Source of the DNA: a virus
Virus record (IMG/VR): IMGVR_UViG_3300045738_000625
Coordinates: 1-22,748 of that record
DNA: 22,748 bases
Reading direction: 5' to 3' (one strand)
Below are positions 5,370-13,830 of this stretch, piece by piece (the first letter of the stretch is position 1; every line of letters begins with the position of its first letter). The notes below the pieces were generated by a model. That model was not told where the DNA came from. It was given only the letters and a program-made list of their open reading frames with translations, and did no database searches. Position numbers and translations under genes: made by a program.

Positions 5370-6934
5370 TGAACATAAATTCTCAAAATGTATCAGAAGC
5401 AGAAGAAACTCTTAAGTTAGCCAGTAAAGACCTTATATCATTTGGTAAGTTATTCCTACCAGATGATTTTATGAGAAGTGAGACTCCCTTCTTCCATTAT
5501 GAAATAGCAGATGCTATTGATGATAACTCTGTAAAACAGACTGCAATTATTATTCCACGTGGTCATGGGAAAACAGTATTAACAAAGGCTTCTATCTTAA
5601 AAGATTTCTTATTCTGTCCTAAAGACGACTTTTTGTTCTATGGTTGGGTATCAGCTACTCAAAAACTTAGTGTTGGCAATATGGACTATATAAAACATCA
5701 TCTTGATTATAATGATAAGATAAAGTACTATTTTGGTGTCACAAGAGGCAATAAGTGGACAGAAGAAGATATAGAATTAAAAAATGGATGTAAACTAATA
5801 AGTAAATCTAATGTATCGGGTATCCGTGGTGGAGCTAAGTTACATAAGAGATATGATTTAATAGTACTGGATGATTTTGAACATGAAGCAAATACAATCA
5901 CAAGAGACGCAAGGGACAAAAATGCTAATCTTGTCACTGCTGTTGTATATCCCGCGCTTGAGCCTCATACTGGCAGGTTGCGTGTTAATGGCACTCCTGT
6001 ACATTATGATTCCTTTATTAACAATCTTCTCACAAATCACTCAAAGGCTAAAAAAAGCGGTAAAAAGTTTGCTTGGAAAGTAATTACATATAAGGCAATT
6101 ATAGATAATGGTTCTTCTTTATGGCCTTCATTTTTTAGTAAGAAGAAATTAAAAGAGAAAAAAAAGTTTTATTCTGATTCAGGGCAACCACAGAAGTTTT
6201 TCCAAGAGTATATGATGGAGGTTATGAGTGAGGAAGATGCAATTTGGAAAAGAGAGCATATCAGATACTGGGAAGGTTATTATAAAAATGAAGATGGTAT
6301 TAATTACATTTTTAAGGATAATGATGATATTCCTGTTAATACATTCATTGGTTGTGACCCAGCAACAGATATAGATACTAAGCATAGTGACTTCTCAGTA
6401 ATAATGGTTATTGCTATTGATACTAATAATGAATTATATGTATTGGAATATGAGAGGCATAGAAGTATTCCCACTATCGGTTCTAAGAACCCAGAGACTG
6501 GTGAGATACTTGGGAAGAGAGGAGTTGTGGATATAATCATAGAATTACATCAGAAATATAACTGCATGTCATCTACAGTTGAAGACGTTGCTATGAATAG
6601 AAGTATCTTTCAGGCTCTAAATGATGAGCGAAGAAGGCTAAATAAGTATGATATTGCAGTGATTCCTGAGAAACCGGGTGGGCAACAAAAGAGAAATCGC
6701 ATTTATTCTGGACTTTCGGCACGTTTTAGTACAGGAACAGTACATTTAAGGAAAAATATGTTTGATTTAATCAACGAAATCCTTACTTTTGGCCCTAAAA
6801 TGGCTCACGATGATACGATAGAGAGCTTATATTACTCACAAGTTCATGCTTTTCCACCAAATATGAAAAAGGATGAAAAGAAAAAAACATGGTTTAAGCC
6901 AAAAAGGAAAGCAAAAAATTGGCTGATAGCTTAA
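5369..6934 (+). CDS. terL: Terminase large subunit (TerL), ATPase plus nuclease
   Basis: A 521-residue DNA-packaging motor. The ATPase part has Walker A PRGHGKT (63-69), Walker B LIVLDDFE (164-171, with D168, D169, E171) and the coupling motif VNGTP (206-210). The C-terminal RNase H-like nuclease has the acidic residues expected: D330 in FIGCDPATD, E405-D406 in VEDVAMN and D481-D482 in AHDDTIES. It would cut concatemeric DNA and pump it through the portal using ATP. The length is normal for the family. The start ATG overlaps the previous stop (TAATG). The basic C-terminus (KKDEKKKTWFKPKRK) is consistent with DNA or portal contact. No frameshift or missing residue is seen. Confidence 0.96.
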   Translation: MNINSQNVSEAEETLKLASKDLISFGKLFLPDDFMRSETPFFHYEIADAIDDNSVKQTAIIIPRGHGKTVLTKASILKDFLFCPKDDFLFYGWVSATQKLSVGNMDYIKHHLDYNDKIKYYFGVTRGNKWTEEDIELKNGCKLISKSNVSGIRGGAKLHKRYDLIVLDDFEHEANTITRDARDKNANLVTAVVYPALEPHTGRLRVNGTPVHYDSFINNLLTNHSKAKKSGKKFAWKVITYKAIIDNGSSLWPSFFSKKKLKEKKKFYSDSGQPQKFFQEYMMEVMSEEDAIWKREHIRYWEGYYKNEDGINYIFKDNDDIPVNTFIGCDPATDIDTKHSDFSVIMVIAIDTNNELYVLEYERHRSIPTIGSKNPETGEILGKRGVVDIIIELHQKYNCMSSTVEDVAMNRSIFQALNDERRRLNKYDIAVIPEKPGGQQKRNRIYSGLSARFSTGTVHLRKNMFDLINEILTFGPKMAHDDTIESLYYSQVHAFPPNMKKDEKKKTWFKPKRKAKNWLIA

Positions 6935-6952
6935 AATAAAAAGGAAAATAAA

Positions 6953-7336
6953 ATGCCTATACATAAAACGTTTTCAAAAGAAGCAAGGTTAAGAAGGAAG
7001 GCTAAAAGAGCTGGCAGAAAGATTAGCAAGAAAATTGATCCATATATGAAGCCAGGTGGAATACAAAAAGCCCAAGCTGAACTTGATAAGTTTGAAGAAA
7101 AAGGTACAAAGAAACTTACTCAGCGTGGAAGACGGAAAGAGATTGGAGCTGCTAAAGGAACTAAGGTTTCAAGAGGTGCTGTTGGAGTAGAAAAAACAAA
7201 AGGCGGCGAGTACGTTAAATACGCTAAGAAATCAAAAGCGGCTGGTAAGTTTAGGTCTGCTTTTAAATCTGGTTGTGCTGGTGGAGCAAAATCCTTCACT
7301 TGGCAAGGTCGATCTTACACTTGCGCTAAGAAATAA
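6953..7336 (+). CDS. Small basic virion-like protein with C-terminal FTW-G-YT motif
   Basis: This 127-residue protein starts at ATG 6953 behind AAAAAGGAAAATAAA. It is strongly basic, with lysine/arginine runs (residues 11-27 ARLRRKAKRAGRKISKK). The C-terminal segment 100-124 has F100, A103, a glycine pair, FTWQGRSYTC at 115-124. An 'F..A...G...FTW.G..YT' ending is a short module found on small phage structural proteins, usually in genes near terminase and portal. Two cysteines (C108, C124) bracket it. The basic body could bind packaged DNA. Function is not established. The stop overlaps the peptidase start (TAATG). Confidence 0.65.
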   Translation: MPIHKTFSKEARLRRKAKRAGRKISKKIDPYMKPGGIQKAQAELDKFEEKGTKKLTQRGRRKEIGAAKGTKVSRGAVGVEKTKGGEYVKYAKKSKAAGKFRSAFKSGCAGGAKSFTWQGRSYTCAKK

Positions 7337-7716
7337 TGCCAAGGTTCGGTAGGCGTTCTAAAAAACGTCTAAAAGGCGTTGATGTAAAACTTGTTAATGT
7401 ACTAAACGAATTGATTAAGATAATGGATGTTACCATTATTGAAGGTCTTCGGAGTAAGGAGCGGCAAGAGCTATTGTTAGCACAAGGGAAAACTAAAACA
7501 AAGTATTCCAAACACATAGAAGGAAAAGCTGTTGATCTCGCTCCTTACCCGATTGATTGGAAAGATAGAGATCGTTTTCATTATATGGGAGGAATGTTGA
7601 GAGGAATAGGACAACAGCTAAGACTAAATATACGCTGGGGCGGCGACTGGGACAGCGATGGCGAAATTAAAGATAACAACTTCGATGACTTAGTTCATGT
7701 GGAGATAAAGGATTAA
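7336..7716 (+). CDS. M15-type peptidoglycan peptidase (endolysin or virion lysin)
   Basis: This 126-residue protein is a bare catalytic domain of the VanY/L-Ala-D-Glu peptidase type (Peptidase M15_4). The zinc site is complete: SKHIEGKAVDLAP gives H60 and D67 in the S-x-H-x(3)G-x-A-x-D motif, and LVHVE gives H121. EGLRSKERQ (36-44) is the family's 'GyRs..rQ' segment and IRWGGDWD (99-106) the 'lrwGgdW' segment. It would cut the peptide cross-links of the cell wall. There is no signal peptide and no cell-wall-binding domain. Neighbours are small basic proteins and the portal rather than a holin, so it could be a lysis enzyme or a virion-carried one. The start overlaps the previous stop as TAATG. 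Confidence 0.9.
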   Translation: MPRFGRRSKKRLKGVDVKLVNVLNELIKIMDVTIIEGLRSKERQELLLAQGKTKTKYSKHIEGKAVDLAPYPIDWKDRDRFHYMGGMLRGIGQQLRLNIRWGGDWDSDGEIKDNNFDDLVHVEIKD

Positions 7717-7718
7717 TT

Positions 7719-8141
7719 ATGGCTAGAAAGAAATCAAAAGGGTATATGCCTAAGAGTGATGATCTGAAGAGGTATTATAAAAAAATGTCCAAACAACCCG
7801 CAACCCTTAAAAATCCAGAGGTTGCGAAAATGTATAAAAAACTAGGCCTTAGTAAAGTAACTCTTAAACCAGAGGTTACGAAAAAGTTTAAGGCTTTATT
7901 GGAGGCTACTAAGGCTCCAGTTGCTAAAAAAGTAGTTGCTAAAAAAATTATTGGGAAGGTATTGAGAAAATTTATCCCAGGTGTAGGGGCAGCTATAATT
8001 GCACATGATATTGTCAAAGGTGTTTCAAAGTCAACTTGTTCAAAAAGAGGTGGTAAATGGGTTTCTGGTAAATGTGTAGGGACTAAGAAAACAAAGTTAA
8101 AAGCAGGTTCTAAAGTAAGAGACCCAATTTCTAAACGATAA
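7719..8141 (+). CDS. Small basic protein with IPGVG hydrophobic segment and Cys pair
   Basis: A 140-residue basic protein starting at ATG 7719 behind AAAGGATTAATT. Two related segments occur in tandem: LKNPEVAKMYKKL (30-42) and LKPEVTKKFKALL (49-61). A hydrophobic glycine-containing segment follows (84-102: KFIPGVGAAIIAHDIVKGV), which could insert into or disturb a membrane. Then comes TCSKRGGKWVSGKCV (106-120), two cysteines around a GGKW core. The tail is again lysine-rich. No named family is recognised. The combination of DNA-like basic parts and an amphipathic segment suggests a packaged or ejected protein, but this is inference from composition and location between lysin and portal. Confidence 0.6.
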   Translation: MARKKSKGYMPKSDDLKRYYKKMSKQPATLKNPEVAKMYKKLGLSKVTLKPEVTKKFKALLEATKAPVAKKVVAKKIIGKVLRKFIPGVGAAIIAHDIVKGVSKSTCSKRGGKWVSGKCVGTKKTKLKAGSKVRDPISKR

Positions 8142-8500
8142 TGGCTGACGATATTAGAAAAGCTGGTAAATATGATGAATATACTCAAAGGGCTAGAGAT
8201 ATAAGGATGAAAGATGGGGAGCAAATGGAAAGAGTTAATCTTGATAAATCTGGAAGAAGAGTAGGTGAATCAACGCATAAAATGAGAACAGAATATATGG
8301 ATGATAGGTGGGTTTCATTTCCTACATTGTTTCCTCATAAAGAAAAGACTAATAGGTGGATTGAATATCCAGAAAGCCCAAACGACCCACAACAGAGGAT
8401 GGCTTATGATGAAGCGGGAACTCGAGGTGAAAGATTTGAATTTGGGCAAGATAAAGAAGAAGCTCTAAAATTTGGAAGAGGAAGTTGGAAACCTAAATAA
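8141..8500 (+). CDS. Conserved phage protein of the WVSFPTL type, 119 residues
   Basis: The start overlaps the previous stop (TAATG at 8139-8143), and the stop directly precedes the portal ATG. The sequence is polar and charged. Its core, HKMRTEYMDDRWVSFPTLFP (46-65), followed by W73 and ending EEALKFGRGSWK (106-117), matches a recurring short phage motif ('h.m...e.dg.w.vfPTi.......EA..fg.gsW'), found near portal and capsid genes or fused to larger virion proteins. It lacks a membrane segment or catalytic motif. Role unknown; probably a minor virion component by position. Confidence 0.65.
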   Translation: MADDIRKAGKYDEYTQRARDIRMKDGEQMERVNLDKSGRRVGESTHKMRTEYMDDRWVSFPTLFPHKEKTNRWIEYPESPNDPQQRMAYDEAGTRGERFEFGQDKEEALKFGRGSWKPK

Positions 8501-10762
8501 ATGGCAAGAACAACTAAGAAAAATAAAGCACAAATAAATAAGCAAATATGGGAAAGGGCTAATAATTCCCATAGGCAAAGATGGCAACATTTAAGTCAGA
8601 AAGGATATGACTTTTATCTCGATGAGCAATTATCTAAGGAAGAGAAAGACCAATTAGAAGAATCGGGGATGCCTACATTCACTATTAATAGAGTAACTCC
8701 TATTATAGAGATAATGAAATACTTTGTTACTGCTAATAATCCTAAATGGAAAGCAGTTGGAGCTACTGGAGATGATGTAGATGTTGCTCAAGTACATTCT
8801 GATATTGCAGACTATTGTTGGTATTTGTCTAATGGTAAGTCTCTATATAGCCAAATTGCTCTTGATGCTTTAACTAAGGGTATAGGATATTTTCTTGTAG
8901 ATGTGGATAAAGACGCTGATAGGGGAATGGGAGAAGTAAGATTTAATAGATTAGACCCATATGATGTATATGTTGACCCCGCAAGTAGAGACTTTTTATT
9001 CAGAGATGCTAATTTTATACAAATACGAAAGAACATTGCCAGAACAAGACTTATTAATATGCTTCCAGAGTTTGAAGCTAAAATTAAAAAAGTATCTAAA
9101 AGCACCGATGTAATTTCATATTCCGAAAGGGATACTCAATTAGGTGGAGTAGCTCAACCAGAAGACATCACAATGGGGATTAGTCTCGATGCTGAAGATG
9201 AGGATATTATCCCATACTATGAAACATATTCTAAGAAGAAGTTCCCATACAGAAATGTTTATATAAAAGTCCAGCCTTCTCCAGCTGAAATGGATAATAT
9301 TAAAGAAGCTGTGCAAAAACAATTATCTGATTTTCAACAAGAAGTAGAAGTTGGTCTGATGGAAAAAGAATTACAGATTCAACAAGCTGTCCAATCTGGT
9401 GAAATTATACCTGAAAGGGCTCAATTAGAAATAAAGAAATCTCAGGAGATGGCTGCTCAGGCAATTAAAGAAAAAGAAATGCAGTTAATGTCTGAAGCTC
9501 AGGATGCAGCTACGCAAGTTAAACAACAAATAATGAGTGAAGCTGATTATAAGATTCTTGAAAGTAGTCCAGAGGCAAAAAAGAATATTTTAGATTCTAT
9601 AAAATTTTATGAAAATAGAATAATTCAAACTTGTAGTGTGGGTGATGATATATTTTTATATGAATATACTTTACCATTAAGTGAGTATCCTATTATACCA
9701 ATTCCTTATATGTATACTGGAACACCTTATCCTATGAGTGCGGTAACTCCATTAATAGGAAAGCAGCAGGAAATTAATAAAGCTCATCAGATAATGCTTC
9801 ATAACGCAAACTTAGCTTCTAATTTAAGATGGATGTATGAAGAAGGGTCAGTCCCTGAGGAAGAGTGGGAGAAATATTCATCAGCTCCGGGAGCATTACT
9901 GAAATACAGACAGGGATTTGCAACTCCAACTCCTATATTACCAGCTCCAATCAATAACGCATTTTATACAGTAGTCCAAGAAGGTAAATCAGATATAGAG
10001 TATATTAGTGGTGTTCCTTCTGCCATGATGGGATTTGCTCAAGACCAAGCAGAAACATATAGGGGATTACTTGCGAATGATGAATTTGGCACTCGTAGAT
10101 TAAAAGCATGGATGGGTAGTGTTGTAGAACCTGCATTAGAACATATTGGAAGAATATTTCAAATGATCGCTCAAAGACATTATTCAGTTGAGAAAGTATT
10201 TAGAATAGTACAACCTGAAGCAGGTCAATCTCCACAAGAACAAGAAAAAGAAGTAAGAATTAATATTCAAGTATATAATGATTATGGGGAAGCAATAGGA
10301 AGATTTAAAGATTATGCCACTGCAAGGTTTGATATAAGAGTCGTAGCGGGAGCTACAATGCCAGTGAACAGATGGGCATTAATAGAAGAATATTTTAAAT
10401 GGTTCCAAGCTGGGCTTATAGATGATATAGCAATGATTGCTGAAACTGATATTAGAAATAAGAAGTCCATTATTGAAAGAAAGTCTATGTATGCACAATT
10501 ACAGGGTCAGGTTTCTTCTATGGAGGAATCATTGAAAGATAAAGAAGGAACTATTGAAACTCTTGAAAGACAATTAGTGCAAGCCGGCATTAAAATGAAA
10601 GTTGGTGATGCATCTAATGAAATACGAAAAGATGTTCTCGAAACTGAAGCTCAGCAAAAACTTCTGAGAGGAATGTTGAAAGTTGAGTTTAACAAAATTC
10701 GAGACCAAATGAAAACAGATATGGAAGATACTAAACAAGATGTTTCTAAAAACGAACAATAA
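8501..10762 (+). CDS. Portal protein, P22 type
   Basis: A 753-residue protein beginning immediately after the preceding stop. Residues 20-190 match the opening of P22-like portals: HRQRWQHLSQKGYDFYL, then a PTFTINRVTPII segment (58-69), the AVGATGDDVDVA turn (85-96), and LDPYDVYVDP (151-160). The second core part includes YPIIPIPYMYTG (396-407) and the KQQEINKAHQIMLHN helix (421-435). Twelve copies would form the channel at the capsid vertex through which DNA enters and leaves. Residues 258-365 are a glutamine/glutamate-rich helical insertion. The last 90 residues are a coiled coil like the barrel of P22 portals. The length is close to P22 gp1. Gene order (terminase before, scaffold and capsid after) agrees. 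Confidence 0.9.
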   Translation: MARTTKKNKAQINKQIWERANNSHRQRWQHLSQKGYDFYLDEQLSKEEKDQLEESGMPTFTINRVTPIIEIMKYFVTANNPKWKAVGATGDDVDVAQVHSDIADYCWYLSNGKSLYSQIALDALTKGIGYFLVDVDKDADRGMGEVRFNRLDPYDVYVDPASRDFLFRDANFIQIRKNIARTRLINMLPEFEAKIKKVSKSTDVISYSERDTQLGGVAQPEDITMGISLDAEDEDIIPYYETYSKKKFPYRNVYIKVQPSPAEMDNIKEAVQKQLSDFQQEVEVGLMEKELQIQQAVQSGEIIPERAQLEIKKSQEMAAQAIKEKEMQLMSEAQDAATQVKQQIMSEADYKILESSPEAKKNILDSIKFYENRIIQTCSVGDDIFLYEYTLPLSEYPIIPIPYMYTGTPYPMSAVTPLIGKQQEINKAHQIMLHNANLASNLRWMYEEGSVPEEEWEKYSSAPGALLKYRQGFATPTPILPAPINNAFYTVVQEGKSDIEYISGVPSAMMGFAQDQAETYRGLLANDEFGTRRLKAWMGSVVEPALEHIGRIFQMIAQRHYSVEKVFRIVQPEAGQSPQEQEKEVRINIQVYNDYGEAIGRFKDYATARFDIRVVAGATMPVNRWALIEEYFKWFQAGLIDDIAMIAETDIRNKKSIIERKSMYAQLQGQVSSMEESLKDKEGTIETLERQLVQAGIKMKVGDASNEIRKDVLETEAQQKLLRGMLKVEFNKIRDQMKTDMEDTKQDVSKNEQ

Positions 10763-10824
10763 TAATTCTTGAATATTATAAAACATATTTGGTAAATTAA
10801 CAAAACTCTAAAAAGGAGATTAGT

Positions 10825-11688
10825 ATGTCAGAACAAGTAGGCAACGCCATTGAGGCCCCCGAAAGTACAAACGTACAAAGTGCAGTTATGGGCATGGACA
10901 CTGATGATTTTTTTGAATCATTAGATAGACAAGTCAATGGTGCAATCATAGATGAACCTTCGCAACCAACCTCGGAAATAGGTGATAATACACTGCCGAG
11001 CCCTAATGTAGAAGTTCAGGAAGAAGTATCTAATGAAGTGGATACTTTGCAAAAAAGGTATAGTGATTCAAGCAGAGAAGCTAAAAGGTTAAACGGAAAA
11101 CTTTCCGAAATTGAACCTTATATGCCTATTCTTGATGCTATGCGAGAAGACCCCAATTTAATTACTCATGTGAGGAATTATTTTGAGGGTGGAGGTCAAA
11201 CCCCACAAACAATGACTGAGAAGCTGAATCTTGATGAGGACTTTACGTTCGACGCGGATGATGCTTTTTCTCAACCTGAATCTGATTCAGCAAAAGTACT
11301 AGGAGCAACGATTGATGGAATTGTCCAGCGTCGTTTGAATGGTGCTTTGCAAGGGCAAAAGGTAGAAAACCAAAAACTAGCGAAGGAGACCGATTTTCGT
11401 TCACGTCATGAAATGGATGATGAACAATGGTCAAATTTTACAGAATTTGCGAAATCTAAATCTCTTGAACTTGATGATATATATTATCTGATGAATCGTA
11501 AGAATAGGGATGGGAAAATTGCTGATAACGTAAGGCAAGAAGTTCACAATAAAATGAGAGAAGTTCAACAACAACCCGGTACATTAGCCACGCAAGGCAG
11601 TACCGCTGTTGAAAAATCTCCAGACGATTCAGTCTTTGATGCCATTTTGGGTGAGACCAATGAACTAGAAAAGGCTTTTAGTATTTAA
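10825..11688 (+). CDS. Scaffold-like head assembly protein
   Basis: A 287-residue acidic protein starting at ATG 10825 behind AAAAAGGAGATTAGT. It begins with a low-complexity, serine/glutamate-rich part (residues 1-70), then a helical segment LQKRYSDSSREAKRLNGKL and a YMPILDAMREDPNLI segment. The C-terminal third is polar and helical. Acidity, helical content, disorder-prone ends and location directly between portal and major capsid protein are those of phage scaffold proteins, which guide capsid assembly and leave before packaging. There is no sign of an internal protease domain. Sequence similarity between scaffolds is weak, so the call relies on position and composition. Confidence 0.75.
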   Translation: MSEQVGNAIEAPESTNVQSAVMGMDTDDFFESLDRQVNGAIIDEPSQPTSEIGDNTLPSPNVEVQEEVSNEVDTLQKRYSDSSREAKRLNGKLSEIEPYMPILDAMREDPNLITHVRNYFEGGGQTPQTMTEKLNLDEDFTFDADDAFSQPESDSAKVLGATIDGIVQRRLNGALQGQKVENQKLAKETDFRSRHEMDDEQWSNFTEFAKSKSLELDDIYYLMNRKNRDGKIADNVRQEVHNKMREVQQQPGTLATQGSTAVEKSPDDSVFDAILGETNELEKAFSI

Positions 11689-11730
11689 GAGTATTAAGAG
11701 CCATTAACCCTTAATTAAAAGGTAAACAAA

Positions 11731-13227
11731 ATGGCTGATGTATTTAGCTTAAGTACCTATTCAGACGTAGCAGGTTGGTCTGATGGTACTTCAAAAGACA
11801 CCGGTGACCTTAGACGAAAGTACAATTTTGGGGATAGAGTTTCTGAACTGAACATTGCTCAAGACCCTTTTTTCCGATTTGTATCTAAAGTCGCTAAACA
11901 ACCTACGGATGACCCTGAGTTCAAATTTACTGAACGAAGGGGTTCGTATCATAAAAGATATGCATACATAACTGCGCATGGCCCTGATATAAGTGTATCA
12001 GATACAGGAGATGCGACAGTAAATGCAGGCTATCTTAACCAAGGAGATACTTACTATTTAAAAATGGGGACTGATTACGAGTCTGCCGGTAATATTGGTA
12101 ATGTTTCTGGTCAATCATCTGGTGCAATTGCTGTGGGAGCTGCGAATACCGCTCCTCAGTTCTTTCTTGAAAACCAGATTATTAAAATCAATACTAGAGC
12201 TGAAGACGAAGGTACTGATTTTACAATTCCAACTGGATATGTTCTTGCAAAAGTAAAGGGTACTCCAACCGCTGTTAGCACTACTCATCAAATACTTCAA
12301 GTTGAGATTGTTAAAGGCGAAGATGCTGCTAAAGACCTTATGTGGGAAAGCGCATCCGCTGCAGTAAGCACAACTTATAATAAAACAATTGCTACGGATT
12401 TAGAACCAAAGCGTTGTTATGTTGTTGGTTCTGCTCATGGTCAGGGAACTGGGTATCCAGAGACTTGGAAAGACCAACCTTTCTCAACTGGATTTGGACT
12501 TACTCAAATTTGGAAAACTGCTATGGCAATGGATAACACTACTCGTGCTACCGTGCTAAAGTATGAACCAAATGAGTTTGCAAGAATCTGGCGTGAAAAG
12601 TTGATTGAACACAAGTGGGATATTGAGCAATCATTATTGTTTGGGGCTCAGGGAACAGTTGATAGTGTTCAGTACACTGAAGGGGCTGTTGATTTTATTA
12701 TTAGTTATGGTAATATTTTCAGCGGAACTGGAATGAGTGCAACGGCTACTACTAAATCTCAAGATGATTTTCTTGATGATATGTCGCAGTTCTTAGACCC
12801 AAGATACAACAATGCAAATGCAACTCTGTTTATGGTTCCAACCGATACTTATAATTGGTTACATAAACTAGGTGGTTATTTTGCGGCTAATGTAGCCCAA
12901 GCTGAAGGTGGACAGACCAATTTTCAAGTTGGTGGAAAAAAGAACGTCTTTGGCGTAGACATTAGACAGATTCTTACTCCTTATGGGAATATGAATGTGT
13001 CTCGCAATGTACATCTTGATGGGACTCAGATAAAGATGCTTGGTGTCAATATGAAATATTGTAAGTATAGACCTCTTGTCGGTAACGGCTTGAATCGTGA
13101 TACTGCAGTTTATGTTGGTGTTCAGACATTAGAAAACAGTGGCGTTGACCGTAGAGTTGACTTAATTCAAACAGAAGCTGGGATGGAATGGCAAATGCCA
13201 GAAGCCCATGCGGTCTGGAAAGTCTAG
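11731..13227 (+). CDS. Major capsid protein (HK97-fold type)
   Basis: A 498-residue protein starting at ATG 11731 with AAAAGGTAAACAAA before it. The N-terminal arm (DTGDLRRKYNFGDRVSELNI, then DPFFRFVSKVAKQP) followed by FKFTERRGSY resembles the opening of the SU10-like/DUF5309 capsid family, in which 'gdRv..L....tPf...' is conserved. A beta-rich part (about residues 80-200) may be an insertion on the HK97 core. The C-terminal part has the core strand-rich FMVPTDTYNWLHKLGGYF segment and ends with RRVDLIQTEAGMEWQMPEAH. Location after scaffold, length and the intergenic ribosome site fit the most expressed virion gene. Family name is inferred; capsid role is strong. Confidence 0.85.
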   Translation: MADVFSLSTYSDVAGWSDGTSKDTGDLRRKYNFGDRVSELNIAQDPFFRFVSKVAKQPTDDPEFKFTERRGSYHKRYAYITAHGPDISVSDTGDATVNAGYLNQGDTYYLKMGTDYESAGNIGNVSGQSSGAIAVGAANTAPQFFLENQIIKINTRAEDEGTDFTIPTGYVLAKVKGTPTAVSTTHQILQVEIVKGEDAAKDLMWESASAAVSTTYNKTIATDLEPKRCYVVGSAHGQGTGYPETWKDQPFSTGFGLTQIWKTAMAMDNTTRATVLKYEPNEFARIWREKLIEHKWDIEQSLLFGAQGTVDSVQYTEGAVDFIISYGNIFSGTGMSATATTKSQDDFLDDMSQFLDPRYNNANATLFMVPTDTYNWLHKLGGYFAANVAQAEGGQTNFQVGGKKNVFGVDIRQILTPYGNMNVSRNVHLDGTQIKMLGVNMKYCKYRPLVGNGLNRDTAVYVGVQTLENSGVDRRVDLIQTEAGMEWQMPEAHAVWKV

Positions 13228-13239
13228 GAGGTATGAATA

Positions 13240-13746
13240 ATGGCTAATCCTTTATACGGACAAAATAAGTTTGATAACTCAGTGGGTGAGAAATTATACT
13301 CTGAAGCAGGTACTCTTCGTGAACACGAAAATACAACAACTGCCGCAGATTTATTTTCTTACACAATTCCAGCTAATAAGTTAGAAGTAGGTGACATTGT
13401 TAGAATTAAAGTTTTCTGCACAGTTGTAGATAGCAATAGTTCAGATACTTTAACACCTATTCTTAATTTTGCGGGTTCAGCTATTGCTACTGGAGCAGCT
13501 CTTGACGTTGCAGATAGTGACGTAGTATATGCTTGGGCTGACGTTCATGTAACAAGTGCAACTGCTATGACAGCTGTTTCTGAAATCAGAACAGATGCTT
13601 TAGGAGCGACTGTTGTTATAGCGGCAACAAACTTATCATCTAAAGATATTACAGCTGATATAGCTGTAGCTCTTAATGTTGATTGGAGTGTTGCTCATGC
13701 TGATAACGAAGTGAGAATTGACTCTGCTAGTGTTGAACTGGTTTAG
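13240..13746 (+). CDS. Capsid-associated beta-rich protein, possible decoration protein
   Basis: A 168-residue protein following the capsid gene by 12 nt. The canonical site TAGGAGGT (13225-13232) includes the capsid stop codon and lies 7 nt before ATG 13240, implying high translation. The product opens with MANPLYGQNKFDN, a phrase typical of the gene after the capsid gene in aquatic phages, and is otherwise a valine/alanine/threonine-rich beta-sandwich-like protein (LEVGDIVRIKVFCTVV, then VVYAWADVHVTS). No cysteine cluster or catalytic motif. A head decoration or stabilising protein is the simplest reading from position, expression and fold type; this is not proved. Confidence 0.6.
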   Translation: MANPLYGQNKFDNSVGEKLYSEAGTLREHENTTTAADLFSYTIPANKLEVGDIVRIKVFCTVVDSNSSDTLTPILNFAGSAIATGAALDVADSDVVYAWADVHVTSATAMTAVSEIRTDALGATVVIAATNLSSKDITADIAVALNVDWSVAHADNEVRIDSASVELV

Positions 13747-13780
13747 TATAATCTGAAATTCGTGATTAATAGCACGATAT

Positions 13781-13830
13781 AAGGAATGGTGTGGGGAGGC
13801 TCGATACCTCCCTGCACCACATAAAATATG
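13781..13830 (+). promoter_or_regulatory. Hairpin-bridged ribosome-binding site for the 13828 gene
   Basis: AAGGA lies at 13781-13785. TGGTGTGGGGAGG (13787-13799) pairs with CCTCCCTGCACCA (13807-13819) over 13 positions, two of them G-U, around the loop CTCGATA. ATG is at 13828. Linearly AAGGA is 42 nt from ATG; with the hairpin folded the gap is 9 nt. The closer GGGGAGG would be hidden in the stem. An in-frame TAA at 13822-13824 rules out an upstream start. No U-run follows, so it is not a normal terminator. Phage T4 genes such as 25 are known to use folded sites of this kind. Confidence 0.6.

Noticed and set aside
10763-10824. Terminator or promoter in the gap after the portal gene
   Set aside because: Only a 5-bp AATAT/ATATT inverted repeat and AT-rich sequence are present; nothing above background.
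13787-13819. Rho-independent terminator between the capsid-associated and 13828 genes
   Set aside because: The stem is strong but is followed by CATAAAATATGG with no U-tract, and it ends only 8 nt before a start codon.
13786-13824. 12-codon reading frame within the hairpin region
   Set aside because: AAGGA is only 0-1 nt from its ATG, too close for initiation, and the peptide would be encoded almost wholly by the stem sequence.
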